In this document: one piece after another, positions 53,131 through 62,364 of the stretch
Position numbering within the stretch: the first letter of the stretch is position 1
Layout: every line of letters begins with the position of its first letter
Assembly: GCF_004331735.1 (NCBI RefSeq)
Contig: NZ_SJSO01000004.1
Span: forward strand, 1-64,000
Length of the DNA: 64,000 bases
Direction: 5' to 3'
DNA from: Pedobacter psychrodurus
GTDB taxonomy: Bacteria > Bacteroidota > Bacteroidia > Sphingobacteriales > Sphingobacteriaceae
Notes under the pieces: generated by a model
What the model saw: the letters and a program-made list of their open reading frames with translations, nothing else
The model's database searches: none
Told to the model about the DNA's origin: nothing
Translations under genes and position numbers: made by a program

Positions 53131-55021
53131 GCGCTAATTTTAAATAATCTGCAGCATTTACATCATTAATGAATTTCGAAAACTCATTATATTGCGCTGC
53201 AGGAAATGTACCATCGTTTAATATAAATTTCCGGTAATAGGTTAGTTTGTTGTCCACTAAGCTTGCCTTACATACATATTCCCCGAAAGGGCTTTTAAAA
53301 GCTTTGTCTTGTCCAATAATCAACGCTGTGTTTATATTTTCTGGTAAAGTATAAACGATGGTATCTTCATCAGTATAACCACGGTTAATGTAAACAGGCA
53401 GGGTTCTATTCTTTATTTCAGGAATTGACCTCCGAAGATTAAATGCATTGAGCTGTAAAAACATTTTGTTTCCATTAATCGGGGCGTAATTTCTGATATT
53501 AATACTTACATCTTCCGTTAATTTGGGCGATATATCTTTTTTCTGTGCAAAGGAAACTGCCTCAAAATCGATATTATCGATGTTGTATGCTTCTTTTAAT
53601 AATTTATGCTGTTCGGTTATTGATTTACCAATCAGCGATTCCTGGTTTTCATACTGTGAGCCAGCGTAAACGGTATTCATTTTTCCAGATATACTTCCAT
53701 CTAACTGAACGATTAAATCGGCTTTACGTATTTGCAAATTCTCAGCAGTTGTTAGTTTTGGGGTATGCAATAGTTTTCCTCCTTCGGCTGTACAGGCCAG
53801 CACCAGTCTATCATCCGTAAAATCGCTTAAAAAACCAAACGGAATTTTTTGGCTCGTGCATTCTAACCAGGTGGTATCACCCTTTAATGGCATACACAGG
53901 ATAATATGATTGCCCTGTACCATACTAGCGTATTCTGGGTCCATACTTCTCTTTTCAGAACCTGCTGATACTACACAGTAATAAGAATCTATATTTGCAG
54001 CACTGAGGAGGCTTTGCATGTAATTTACCAAAGCTTTACAGTCGCCATAGCCCAACCGGTCTACTTCGCTGGCTGCAATGGGCTGGAAACCGCCAATACC
54101 AATTTGTACGCTGATATACCTTGTTTTGTCTTGTAAATACTGATAAATTTTGCGCGCTTTATCTTTCTCTGTCTTTTCGTTTTTTACCAGCTCTTTTACC
54201 ATTTCAATGGTGGCAGGCGACAAGGCTTTACGTTCTGCTAACAAATCGTCGTATATCCATTTGCCCAGCTCTTTCCAGTTGGTATAACTGCCTTTATGAT
54301 TGTAATAATAAAACGCTTGCGGGGCAATCTGGATGCTCGTTGCATAAGTTTCGTGTGCCGGACTATAGGGCTCAGTTCTAACGGCCAAGATATTGTTTGC
54401 TATCCAGATTGTTTTTTTCTGCTTCTCATCCGTTATTACTTCCGGTATTCCGCTATAATTCTGGGTTTTTATTCTTACCTGATCTGTTGGTTTACAAATA
54501 AAGGTATAAGTACTTTTCTCTACTGAAACATCATCTGCGGGTTTCGGGCTCCAATCGGGTATAATCAGATTTTGCCTATTTCTAATTTCATAATTATAAA
54601 CCACGGTGTAAGGATACTTGTTAACCGATGGCAGATAGTGTTTTACTCGGCTATCCACAAATAAGGAGAACCCATCGGCTGCGCTCATATCAGCAAAATC
54701 GTTCTGAGAAAACTTGTTGGTGAGTTTGCCAACGCTATTATAAACTTCTCCTTTTATCCCTTTAATTGAAATATTTTTATCGTAATAGAGTACCAAACGT
54801 GCTTCATCCTCTCCATTTTGGTTAAATACCGTAATGGCTTTTTTAACATGGAGCATTACGTTATCGGGCGAGCGCATATCGATAGTTGTTTCTTCATTTC
54901 TGATACAGGCGTTTGCCCGGTTGCGCAGATTAGCAGGAATTAAATCAACATCATAACTATCTTGCGCAAAGCCAACAACAGAAACTAAAAGAAAGAAAAA
55001 AACGGTGAATGAAAATCTCAT
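53114..55021 (-). CDS. DUF3857/transglutaminase-like protein, active-site intact
   Basis: 635 aa, secreted (signal ending VGFAQ). DUF3857 domain (~40-230), transglutaminase-like core (~260-400) with the triad Cys328 (GYGDCKALVNYM), His372 (GNHIILC) and Glu387 (TWLEC), then a C-terminal beta-rich part (DUF3858-like). It may act as a protease, transglutaminase or amidase on exported proteins; no substrate is known. It follows the next gene upstream with no gap (TAA-ATG), so the two DUF3857 proteins are made together. Confidence 0.88.
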   Translation of the reverse strand: MRFSFTVFFFLLVSVVGFAQDSYDVDLIPANLRNRANACIRNEETTIDMRSPDNVMLHVKKAITVFNQNGEDEARLVLYYDKNISIKGIKGEVYNSVGKLTNKFSQNDFADMSAADGFSLFVDSRVKHYLPSVNKYPYTVVYNYEIRNRQNLIIPDWSPKPADDVSVEKSTYTFICKPTDQVRIKTQNYSGIPEVITDEKQKKTIWIANNILAVRTEPYSPAHETYATSIQIAPQAFYYYNHKGSYTNWKELGKWIYDDLLAERKALSPATIEMVKELVKNEKTEKDKARKIYQYLQDKTRYISVQIGIGGFQPIAASEVDRLGYGDCKALVNYMQSLLSAANIDSYYCVVSAGSEKRSMDPEYASMVQGNHIILCMPLKGDTTWLECTSQKIPFGFLSDFTDDRLVLACTAEGGKLLHTPKLTTAENLQIRKADLIVQLDGSISGKMNTVYAGSQYENQESLIGKSITEQHKLLKEAYNIDNIDFEAVSFAQKKDISPKLTEDVSINIRNYAPINGNKMFLQLNAFNLRRSIPEIKNRTLPVYINRGYTDEDTIVYTLPENINTALIIGQDKAFKSPFGEYVCKASLVDNKLTYYRKFILNDGTFPAAQYNEFSKFINDVNAADYLKLALSLKK

Positions 55022-56995
55022 TTAGTTTACTTTTTTTAATAAAAATTCTGTTTTCTGGTTCTGGATAATCTTACTATAAAATTCCTTTAGGAAAAGATAT
55101 TCTTCTGGTTGATAAATAGCATTGTTAAATTGTAAAATTTGATTCATTGAAATGGTGTTTTCATCTAAACCTGTTTGCAATAAATACTTTCCACCAGCAT
55201 TGGGCAAAGCAATAGCCATATCTTTTGGTTTTTCCAGCAGTTGATATTTTTCTGGTAAAAGCACATTGATGATAATCCGCTCATCGGATGCTGCACCCAA
55301 ATCAACAGGGTAGGTACGCTCGTTTAAATTAAACGGGTTTTTCGAAATGGTATTAATAAAAAATGGACTGAAATAGAACTGATTTTTATTGGTGCCATCG
55401 TTTATGGTAAACTCTACCTCGTATTTTTCTATTAAAGAATTTTCTACACTATCCAGGTTTGAAATTTTATGATCCAAGATTTTAATTCTGGTTAAACGTT
55501 CATCAAGTTTCTCTACATACTCATCTGGAGAATTGTATCGAAGAATATCTCTGCGTTTGCTATATGCCGCGTAACCCATTGTATGGGTAGTTAAAGTGCC
55601 CATAATTTTTCCATCAGTAGTCATTTTTCCAGTAAGGATATAACTGGTAGTTGTTTTCTGGCTTGCCTTTAAATCGATCCAATAAGATGGTTTCTTCAAA
55701 TTGATTACCCTGCCCTGGTCGTTAATACACCGAAGTGGCAACAAACCGAAGGGTAAAAGTGGTTCAGTAGCATCTAGTAAATAACTTTTATCGGCAACAT
55801 TTACTTTGGCAACCAGATAATTAAAATCGCTCATTACCGGATAAAGTTTATTTACAGTTCCGTTATCACGAGTAGAAAGAATAACCGCTTCTGCATCCAG
55901 CCCTGCCGCAGAAAGTGCAGCAATAAGACTCAGATTAACATCTGCCACATTACCAGATCTGTCTTCTAGTGCCCTTTTAATGTTGTCTTCAGCGTATTTT
56001 CCATAATAATTATTCCACTTTATTTGTTTTTTGATGTAATTATAAATGGCTTTTGCTTTATCTAAATCAGTTGTACTTTCTTTTGTGATTTCTGGAATAA
56101 GGTCTTTAAAAACATCTTTCCTTTTCATCTGATCGCCCAGGGTTTTATAAGATGATAATTCATAATCAACATCTTTCCAGGTTTTGGTAAAAGCTGTTTT
56201 CCCTCCATTTAAATTCTGAACATCCGAAAGTTCGAAATAAATAGCCGATTTGAAGTTGCTCGGAGCAGTCATGTTATCTTCCTCCATAAATGCCGGAATA
56301 TTTTTCATCATATAGTTGATTTTTGAGCAATCGATAGCCACGCCCGAAAGCCTTAAACATTCTTTGCTCAGTTCAACTTTTTGGTCTGTCAGTTTTTGAA
56401 ATCCGCGTAACGAAACATTGTAATTGTAAATGCCCGGAATGTAAACCAAATATTCGCTAATCACCTTTGGAATGTCGCTTTGAAATTCCCATGTTTTGAA
56501 ATTAAATAAGTTAGGAGATTTTAACCTATAGCTATATTCGATTACCGATCCTTCTTTGAGGTTTGGAAGCGTAAACTTGGTCAGTCTGGTATATTTTGAA
56601 CGGTTTTCTATGAAAATAGCCTTTTTATCCATAGCCGTTTCTACAAAATTATTGTTTACATAATTAAATGTAGAAGCTTTTAAATCACTAATTGTTTCTT
56701 CGCGTGATTCGTCTTTATAGGTTGGGATAACAATATTAGCTTCCTTAAAGCCTTCTTTATTATATATTTTGATTTTTACGTGGTGTTCAAAAATTAGCTC
56801 TAAACTGCCTGTATTATCGTCTCGTTGAACAGATGCCGTACCAAATTCTTTTAAAACAATAGCATTGGCATTACTGTCTAATTTTTTTCTGTCAAATTCG
56901 TAATCGTCATAGGTAATTGCGCCAAAGTTAAAGTTTTGAGCATGAGTAGTTAATGATAAAAATAGGAGGAAGAGTATGGCTAATGTCTTATTCAT
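55022..56995 (-). CDS. DUF3857/transglutaminase-like protein, catalytic Cys replaced
   Basis: 657 aa from the ATG ending at 56995, which gives a good signal peptide (ending THAQ); a longer reading adds 21 residues before it. Same layout as the neighbouring protein: DUF3857 (~50-250), transglutaminase core (~300-420), C-terminal beta domain. The Cys motif position reads EDRSGNVADVNLSLI: Val350 stands where Cys328 is in the partner, and the His region (SDFNYLVAKV) has Asn. So it is probably a non-catalytic homologue, perhaps a binding partner of the enzyme encoded directly downstream. Confidence 0.87.
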   Translation of the reverse strand: MNKTLAILFLLFLSLTTHAQNFNFGAITYDDYEFDRKKLDSNANAIVLKEFGTASVQRDDNTGSLELIFEHHVKIKIYNKEGFKEANIVIPTYKDESREETISDLKASTFNYVNNNFVETAMDKKAIFIENRSKYTRLTKFTLPNLKEGSVIEYSYRLKSPNLFNFKTWEFQSDIPKVISEYLVYIPGIYNYNVSLRGFQKLTDQKVELSKECLRLSGVAIDCSKINYMMKNIPAFMEEDNMTAPSNFKSAIYFELSDVQNLNGGKTAFTKTWKDVDYELSSYKTLGDQMKRKDVFKDLIPEITKESTTDLDKAKAIYNYIKKQIKWNNYYGKYAEDNIKRALEDRSGNVADVNLSLIAALSAAGLDAEAVILSTRDNGTVNKLYPVMSDFNYLVAKVNVADKSYLLDATEPLLPFGLLPLRCINDQGRVINLKKPSYWIDLKASQKTTTSYILTGKMTTDGKIMGTLTTHTMGYAAYSKRRDILRYNSPDEYVEKLDERLTRIKILDHKISNLDSVENSLIEKYEVEFTINDGTNKNQFYFSPFFINTISKNPFNLNERTYPVDLGAASDERIIINVLLPEKYQLLEKPKDMAIALPNAGGKYLLQTGLDENTISMNQILQFNNAIYQPEEYLFLKEFYSKIIQNQKTEFLLKKVN

Positions 56996-57029
56996 TTGAG
57001 CGTATATAAATTGCCGCAATTTAATCCTA

Positions 57030-57058
57030 CAAACTAACATTCTGAAATAATTTGACAA
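57030..57058 (-). promoter_or_regulatory. Promoter of the DUF3857 operon
   Basis: On the minus strand TTG (57056-57058) and TAGTTTG (57030-57036) are spaced 19 bases apart, as in Bacteroidota promoters. It lies about 35 bases before the first gene. Confidence 0.5.
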
Positions 57059-57178
57059 TTAAATTTATAAATTAATAAAGCTGTTTTACAGAACTAATGA
57101 AACCTTTTTAGCACTTTTGAAAAAAAGAATTTGACATTCCGATTCAAATCTAATGTCGCAAATCTCACATCATAAGAA

Positions 57179-58132
57179 ATGAAATTAAATTTAAAGCGCC
57201 CTTTAGCATTTTTTGATTTAGAAGCTACTGGAATTAATGTTGGAGCTGACAGGATCGTTGAAATAGCGATTTTAAAAGCCATGCCAGATGGTTCTGAACT
57301 TGTTAAAACCTGGCGCGTAAATCCAGAAATGCCGATTCCTTTGCAAACTTCGTTAATACATGGTATTTATGATGAAGACATTGCAAATGAGCCTACCTTT
57401 AAAACTTTGGCAGTAGAAATTGCTGAATTTATTGGAGAAAGTGATCTGGCAGGATACAATTCGAATAAATTTGATATCCCAATGCTTTTAGAAGAATTTT
57501 TAAGAGCAGAAGTTGATTTCGATATGAGCAACCGCAAATTTGTTGATGTACAGAATATATTCCACCAAATGGAACAGCGTACATTAAAAGCAGCTTATAA
57601 ATTCTATTGTCAGGAAGATTTAATTAATGCACACGCTGCAGAAGCAGATGTAATTGCCACTTACAAGGTTTTACTTGGACAGTTAGAAATGTACAAAGAA
57701 ACCGAGTTTGAGAGTAAACAAGGTGTAAAAAGCATTCCAGTTGTAAATGATGTAGATGCACTTCATATCTTTACCAACATTAATAAACCTGTAGATTTTG
57801 CTGGCCGTTTGGTTTACAATGATAACGATGAGGTATGTTTTAACTTTGGCAAACACAAAGGTAAAACCACTGCTCAGGTGTTTTCTGTAGAACCTAGCTA
57901 TTATGCCTGGATGAAACAGGGCGATTTCCCTTTGTATACCAAAAAGAAATTAGATGAGGAGTGGGCAAAATTCAATGCCAAGAAAAACGAAAACAAAGCA
58001 GCAAGGCCTCAAAATAATGTACCTGCAAATAAACCTCATTACCAGCAGAAACCCCAACCTAAGCCAGAGAAACCTGCACAGCCGATCAATACGGATATGT
58101 TGGAGCAATTAAAAATGAAGTTTGGCAAGTAG
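57179..58132 (+). CDS. DnaQ-like 3'-5' exonuclease with exoX-type C-terminal domain
   Basis: 317 aa. DEDDh exonuclease (1-~175): FFDLEATG, NSNKFDIPMLLEE, and HAAEADVIAT. After a linker, the segment CFNFGKHKGKTTAQVF followed by PSYYAWMKQGDFP (~222-255) is the small domain of exodeoxyribonuclease X-type proteins. The rest is a Pro/Gln/Asn-rich flexible tail (KPHYQQKPQPKPEKPAQP). It probably degrades single-stranded or RNA/DNA ends during repair. Confidence 0.9.
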   Translation: MKLNLKRPLAFFDLEATGINVGADRIVEIAILKAMPDGSELVKTWRVNPEMPIPLQTSLIHGIYDEDIANEPTFKTLAVEIAEFIGESDLAGYNSNKFDIPMLLEEFLRAEVDFDMSNRKFVDVQNIFHQMEQRTLKAAYKFYCQEDLINAHAAEADVIATYKVLLGQLEMYKETEFESKQGVKSIPVVNDVDALHIFTNINKPVDFAGRLVYNDNDEVCFNFGKHKGKTTAQVFSVEPSYYAWMKQGDFPLYTKKKLDEEWAKFNAKKNENKAARPQNNVPANKPHYQQKPQPKPEKPAQPINTDMLEQLKMKFGK

Positions 58133-58208
58133 GTTTGGGTGGTTAATTGTTAAATTGCTTTTACTGAAAATAAATCAACCGCCCGGCGCTAAGCGCTATG
58201 CTCAGAAA

Positions 58209-60068
58209 ATGAAATCTATAAAAATATTCAGCCTTCTGTTGTGTACAGCATTTTATGCTAGTGCGCAAATATCCTTACCAATAGAACCCGTATTTCAGAA
58301 AGCCTATCAAAAGGAAACTAGAAATGCAAATGGGAAACCTGGTAAAAATTATTGGCAAAATACTTCAAAATACGATTTGAATGTAGATTTTAATCCTACC
58401 AGCAGGTTGTTAAAAGGTAAGGTTCAGGTAACTTATACTAATAATAGCCCTGATACACTAAACGAGATCTGGTTTAAGCTTTATCCAAATCTGTACAAAA
58501 AGGGAACACCAAGAAAATCAAAATTGGCAGAATCTGATCTTGGTGATGGGGTTGCTATTGAAAAAATGGTAGCGAACGGAAAGCCAATCGCCGATTTTAA
58601 AATTGATGGAACAAATATGACCGTTAACGTTCCGGCGGTTTTACCGGGCAAAACCATTAGCTTTTCTATCGATTATAGCTATACTTTAAATAAAGGATCG
58701 CATATGCGTACAGGGCAGGTTGATGAAGGTTCGCATTTTGTGGCTTACTTTTTTCCACGTATTGCGGTTTATGATGATGTAGATGAATGGAATAAATTTC
58801 CTTATACCGGTGCCGAAGAGTTTTATAATGACTTTGATCAATTTAAGGCTTCAATTACGGTTCCAGGTGGTTATGGTATTTGGGCAACAGGAGATCTGAA
58901 AAACCCTTCAGAAGTATTTCAGAAAGATATTGTTTCCAGAATGTTATCTGCAGAAAAAAACGATGCTGTAATTGATGTGATTACAGATAAAGATTTAGCC
59001 GATAAAAAAGTAACACAGCCTAATGCTTTTAACACTTTTAAGTTCGAAGCTAAAAATGTAACCGATTTTGTATTTGCTTTGAGTGATCATTATTTATGGA
59101 AATCGAGCAGTTTAGTGGTTGATCCTAAAACGAAAAGAAGAACCCGTGTGGATGCTGTTTTTAACCCAAAACATAAAGATTATTATGAAGTGATCGATTT
59201 TGCCCGTAAAACGGTAGAAGCCATGAGTTATACTTTTCCGAAATGGCCTTTCCCTTATAGCCATGAAACCATATTTGATGGTTTAGACCAGATGGAATAT
59301 CCAATGATGGTAAACGACAATCCTGTCGATAATAGGGTTGATGCCATTACTTTAACTGATCATGAAATTTTCCATACCATGTTTCCATTTTATATGGGTA
59401 TAAACGAAACCAAATATGGCTGGATGGATGAAGGTTGGGCAACTATTGGGGAGTGGCTAATATCACCGATGATTGATGCTACCATTGTAGACGAATATGG
59501 CGTTCAGCCTACCGCTTCTTCTTCTGGTGGGAAAGACGATACTCCGATTATGACATTAACGCCTGATTTAAAAGGATCAGGATCATTTACCAACTCTTAC
59601 CCTAAACCTGGTTTAGCTTATTTGTATGTTAAGGATTATCTGGGAGATGAATTGTTTACCAAAGCTTTACACACTTACATTCAAAATTGGAATGGCAAAC
59701 ATCCAATGCCCTACGATTTCTTTAATAGTATGAATGAGGGGAGTGGTAAAAATTTAAACTGGTTTTGGAAAGCCTGGTTTTTTGAGGATGGTGTTACCGA
59801 TATGGCTATAAAGGGGGTAGATAAAACTTCAGATGGATACGCAGTTGTTGTGGAGAATAAAAGTGTTAAAGCTATGCCAATTGATTTAACCTTAACTTAT
59901 GATGATGGTTCTGTAGAGAAAAACCACAGTACCATTGGGGTTTGGGAAAAAGGTGACCAACAGGTTAAAATCAATATAAAAACTACTAAAAAGTTATCTA
60001 AAGTAATGATGGGAAATCCACATACGCCAGATAAGGTTAAAAGTGACAATAGTTTTTCGGTGAACTAA
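58209..60068 (+). CDS. M1 family metallopeptidase
   Basis: 619 aa from the ATG at 58209, which yields a proper signal peptide (ending ASAQ); a longer reading from a TTG has no support. Aminopeptidase N-like beta domain (~45-290), then the gluzincin core: HEIFH (385-389, zinc site HExxH) and Glu408 in WMDEGW exactly 18 residues later, with DGLDQMEYPMM replacing the GxMEN motif. It is an exported zinc aminopeptidase; specificity unknown. The C-terminal part is a short beta-rich domain. Confidence 0.92.
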   Translation: MKSIKIFSLLLCTAFYASAQISLPIEPVFQKAYQKETRNANGKPGKNYWQNTSKYDLNVDFNPTSRLLKGKVQVTYTNNSPDTLNEIWFKLYPNLYKKGTPRKSKLAESDLGDGVAIEKMVANGKPIADFKIDGTNMTVNVPAVLPGKTISFSIDYSYTLNKGSHMRTGQVDEGSHFVAYFFPRIAVYDDVDEWNKFPYTGAEEFYNDFDQFKASITVPGGYGIWATGDLKNPSEVFQKDIVSRMLSAEKNDAVIDVITDKDLADKKVTQPNAFNTFKFEAKNVTDFVFALSDHYLWKSSSLVVDPKTKRRTRVDAVFNPKHKDYYEVIDFARKTVEAMSYTFPKWPFPYSHETIFDGLDQMEYPMMVNDNPVDNRVDAITLTDHEIFHTMFPFYMGINETKYGWMDEGWATIGEWLISPMIDATIVDEYGVQPTASSSGGKDDTPIMTLTPDLKGSGSFTNSYPKPGLAYLYVKDYLGDELFTKALHTYIQNWNGKHPMPYDFFNSMNEGSGKNLNWFWKAWFFEDGVTDMAIKGVDKTSDGYAVVVENKSVKAMPIDLTLTYDDGSVEKNHSTIGVWEKGDQQVKINIKTTKKLSKVMMGNPHTPDKVKSDNSFSVN

Positions 60069-60075
60069 CAAGAAT

Positions 60076-60175
60076 TCTATTGGTTGGTGTCTCACCAACC
60101 AAAAAGAATATTTCTTTTTACTTACCGATTGTGTTAACATATTGGATTTCTGTCGTTGAGACACCGACCGATAGA
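60076..60175. repeat. Short inverted-repeat element, 100 bp
   Basis: TCTATTGGTTGGTGTCTC (60076-60093) is the reverse complement of GAGACACCGACCGATAGA (60158-60175) at 16 of 18 positions. The left end also forms a tight hairpin with the following ACCAACCAA. It occupies the space between two convergent genes. No coding potential. Confidence 0.75.
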
Positions 60176-60180
60176 TTGAA

Positions 60181-61026
60181 TTAATAAGATTTAAATATAG
60201 GATAGTAAGGGTTATCAATCCTACCTTCATCACTAAAAACATTACAGAATTCAACATCTCCTAAAGCTTTTTTAAGAGATGTTTTTTTTTGATTGATATA
60301 AATACTGTTTTGGATTAATCTAATGCCGTGACTGTAATCAGCCCAGGTGTTGGTGTGTTTGTTGAATACCGGTTGAATGGCTTTTCCGTCTAATTTATGC
60401 CAACCATAAATGACCACCCTGGACGTTGATTCTCCATAAATCTTATTTGAAATAATAATGTCTTTTTTATTTCCTGCGGTTAGTTCTCCTAAGTGATGGC
60501 TAGCCAAGAGTGGAGTAAGCTGCTTAAGTATAGAATCTGTGTGTGCAATAAAAACTCGTACAGTTGTCATTTCTTTAGTTGGTAGAATAGGTTGAGGAGC
60601 CAACTTGATTTTTGCTTCTTTATAAATGTGATCGACCAAGAGTTTGGTGGGAAGTGAGCACTTAGTTAGGTTGGCAACTTTCTGAGCTAAAATAGGCGTC
60701 ATTGGAACATAAAAAAAATCGTTGTTGGTCCCGATTGCAAAATAATCAGGTAGTACGTAGTAACTAATATGATTTGTTTTTTGATCACTTATCCAATCCA
60801 CTTCGATCTTTACAAGTTTCCGTAAAAAATCAGGAACATTGCCTTTTTTAATCTCTTTGAATATTATTTTTTCACGATCCGACAGGCTTAAGCTACTATC
60901 ACTGATGAGCATCGCAAATTCTTTCCCAGCTAATGCATTCTTTTTTCTTTTCTTGAGATGAAGATCTTGTGCGCTCGTATAAAGGAAAGTAAAAGTCAAT
61001 AAAAAAAATGCTGATAATCCTTTCAT
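60181..61026 (-). CDS. Secreted protein of unknown function with YSHG motif
   Basis: 281 aa with signal peptide (ending YTSAQ). Conserved-looking features: a segment NKKDIIISNKI (~190), IYGWHKLDGKAIQPV (~208-222) and the ADYSHGIRLI segment (~232-241), patterns I recall from uncharacterised exported proteins of many bacteria. His/Asp/Ser placement suggests an enzyme (hydrolase or amidase-like), but this is inference. Its start follows the queG stop with no gap, so it is cotranscribed with queG without an evident functional link. Confidence 0.7.
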   Translation of the reverse strand: MKGLSAFFLLTFTFLYTSAQDLHLKKRKKNALAGKEFAMLISDSSLSLSDREKIIFKEIKKGNVPDFLRKLVKIEVDWISDQKTNHISYYVLPDYFAIGTNNDFFYVPMTPILAQKVANLTKCSLPTKLLVDHIYKEAKIKLAPQPILPTKEMTTVRVFIAHTDSILKQLTPLLASHHLGELTAGNKKDIIISNKIYGESTSRVVIYGWHKLDGKAIQPVFNKHTNTWADYSHGIRLIQNSIYINQKKTSLKKALGDVEFCNVFSDEGRIDNPYYPIFKSY

Positions 61027-62010
61027 TTATTCAGGTTTAAGAAAATCGATATTTCTTTTCAATCCCGTAAATTTAGTGCGCTTAACTGCTGATCCCTTAA
61101 AAACCTTTTTAAAAACATCATCCGTAATTTCGGTTAGGTCTTTTGCGTTTAAATCCAGTAATCCATTCTCGGGTTTAAAGGCATCCTCATTGTGTGCTTT
61201 AGAGAAACGGTTCCAGGGGCAAACATCCTGACAGATATCGCAGCCAAACATCCAGTTACTCATTTTATCTTTAAACTCATTCGGGATTTCATTTTTGAGC
61301 TCAATGGTGAGGTAGGAGATGCATTTCGTCCCATCTACAACCTGTGGCGCAATAATAGCATCAGTGGGGCAGGCATCCAAACAGCGGGTGCAAGTTCCAC
61401 AGTAATCGGCCTGATACGGATGATCGTAATCCAGCTCTAGGTCAACAATTAGTTCGGCAAGGAAAAAAAAAGAACCATCAGTTTTACTGATCAGGTTAGA
61501 ATTTTTACCGATCCATCCAATCCCCGATTTTTTGGCCCAGGCACGATCTAAAACTGGAGCAGAATCTACAAACGCCCTTCCAGAAACTTCTCCAATATTT
61601 TCTTCTATAAAATGAGTGAGTTCCTTTAGTTTATCTTTTATTACAGTGTGGTAATCCTGTCCGTAAGCATACTTAGAAATTTTAGGCGCATTGGGATCTG
61701 ATTGTTTTTCTTCGGTATAATAGTTTAACGACAAGGAGATTACCGATTTAGCATCATCAACCAGTAATCTGGGATCTAGACGTTTATCGAAATAATTTTC
61801 CATGTATTTCATTTCGCCATGATGGTTTTTGTTCAGCCATTTTTCCAGTCTGGGCGCTTCTTCTTCAAGGAATTCAGCTTTGGAAATGCCACAGGCCATA
61901 AAGCCTAAACGCATGGCTTCATCTTTGATCAGCTGGCTATATTTTGCATAATTGTTGTACACCGATTTGCAAAGATAAGGCTTAGGATTTAAAACATTTT
62001 CATTAATCAC
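61027..62010 (-). CDS. queG: Epoxyqueuosine reductase
   Basis: 327 aa. The N-terminal cobalamin-binding region starts with [20 protein letters not shown] (from ~residue 24); two 4Fe-4S clusters are bound by [16 protein letters not shown] (~195-210) and [13 protein letters not shown] (~245-257). It reduces epoxyqueuosine to queuosine in tRNA, the last step after QueA (25302). The N-terminus before the conserved part is ~25 residues longer than usual but has no other start. B12-dependent, linking to the PduO and CarH-like genes only through cofactor supply. Confidence 0.95.
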   Translation of the reverse strand: MINENVLNPKPYLCKSVYNNYAKYSQLIKDEAMRLGFMACGISKAEFLEEEAPRLEKWLNKNHHGEMKYMENYFDKRLDPRLLVDDAKSVISLSLNYYTEEKQSDPNAPKISKYAYGQDYHTVIKDKLKELTHFIEENIGEVSGRAFVDSAPVLDRAWAKKSGIGWIGKNSNLISKTDGSFFFLAELIVDLELDYDHPYQADYCGTCTRCLDACPTDAIIAPQVVDGTKCISYLTIELKNEIPNEFKDKMSNWMFGCDICQDVCPWNRFSKAHNEDAFKPENGLLDLNAKDLTEITDDVFKKVFKGSAVKRTKFTGLKRNIDFLKPE

Positions 62011-62098
62011 TTGTTCTAAACATAGAAACTAAATTAATTGATTAGGGTTCATCCAAATTGGATATCAACTAAGAAGGAGAACTTTTAGCATAGTAGAT

Positions 62099-62305
62099 AT
62101 GGAAAACATAGAACCACAACATACGGAATCAGGAGCAGCTCCGAAACCGATTGAAAAAGATTATGAAAGTCATAAAGAAGATCCAGGACCCGCAAAACCT
62201 GCGGTAACTGAGAAAGATGAAAATGGCGCAGGGCAGGCTCTGAAATGGGTGCTACCAATAGCCATTATCATTGGTTTGATTATATGGTTTGTGATGAGAA
62301 AATAA
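62099..62305 (+). CDS. Small single-span membrane protein, 68 aa
   Basis: The first two thirds is hydrophilic, acidic and Pro/Glu/Lys-rich (AAPKPIEKDYESHKEDPGPA), followed by one membrane helix (~47-65) ending WFVMRK. No known family. It lies between queG (divergent) and a bidirectional terminator. Expressed alone. Confidence 0.65.
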   Translation: MENIEPQHTESGAAPKPIEKDYESHKEDPGPAKPAVTEKDENGAGQALKWVLPIAIIIGLIIWFVMRK

Positions 62306-62326
62306 TTAGCTTTAGGTTAAAAATGA

Positions 62327-62357
62327 AATGCCGGTAGATGATATGACCGGCATTTTT
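62327..62357. terminator. Bidirectional terminator
   Basis: AATGCCGGT and ACCGGCATT pair around a loop of about 10 bases, followed by a T-run; it separates two convergent genes. Confidence 0.85.
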
Positions 62358-62364
62358 TATTTTG

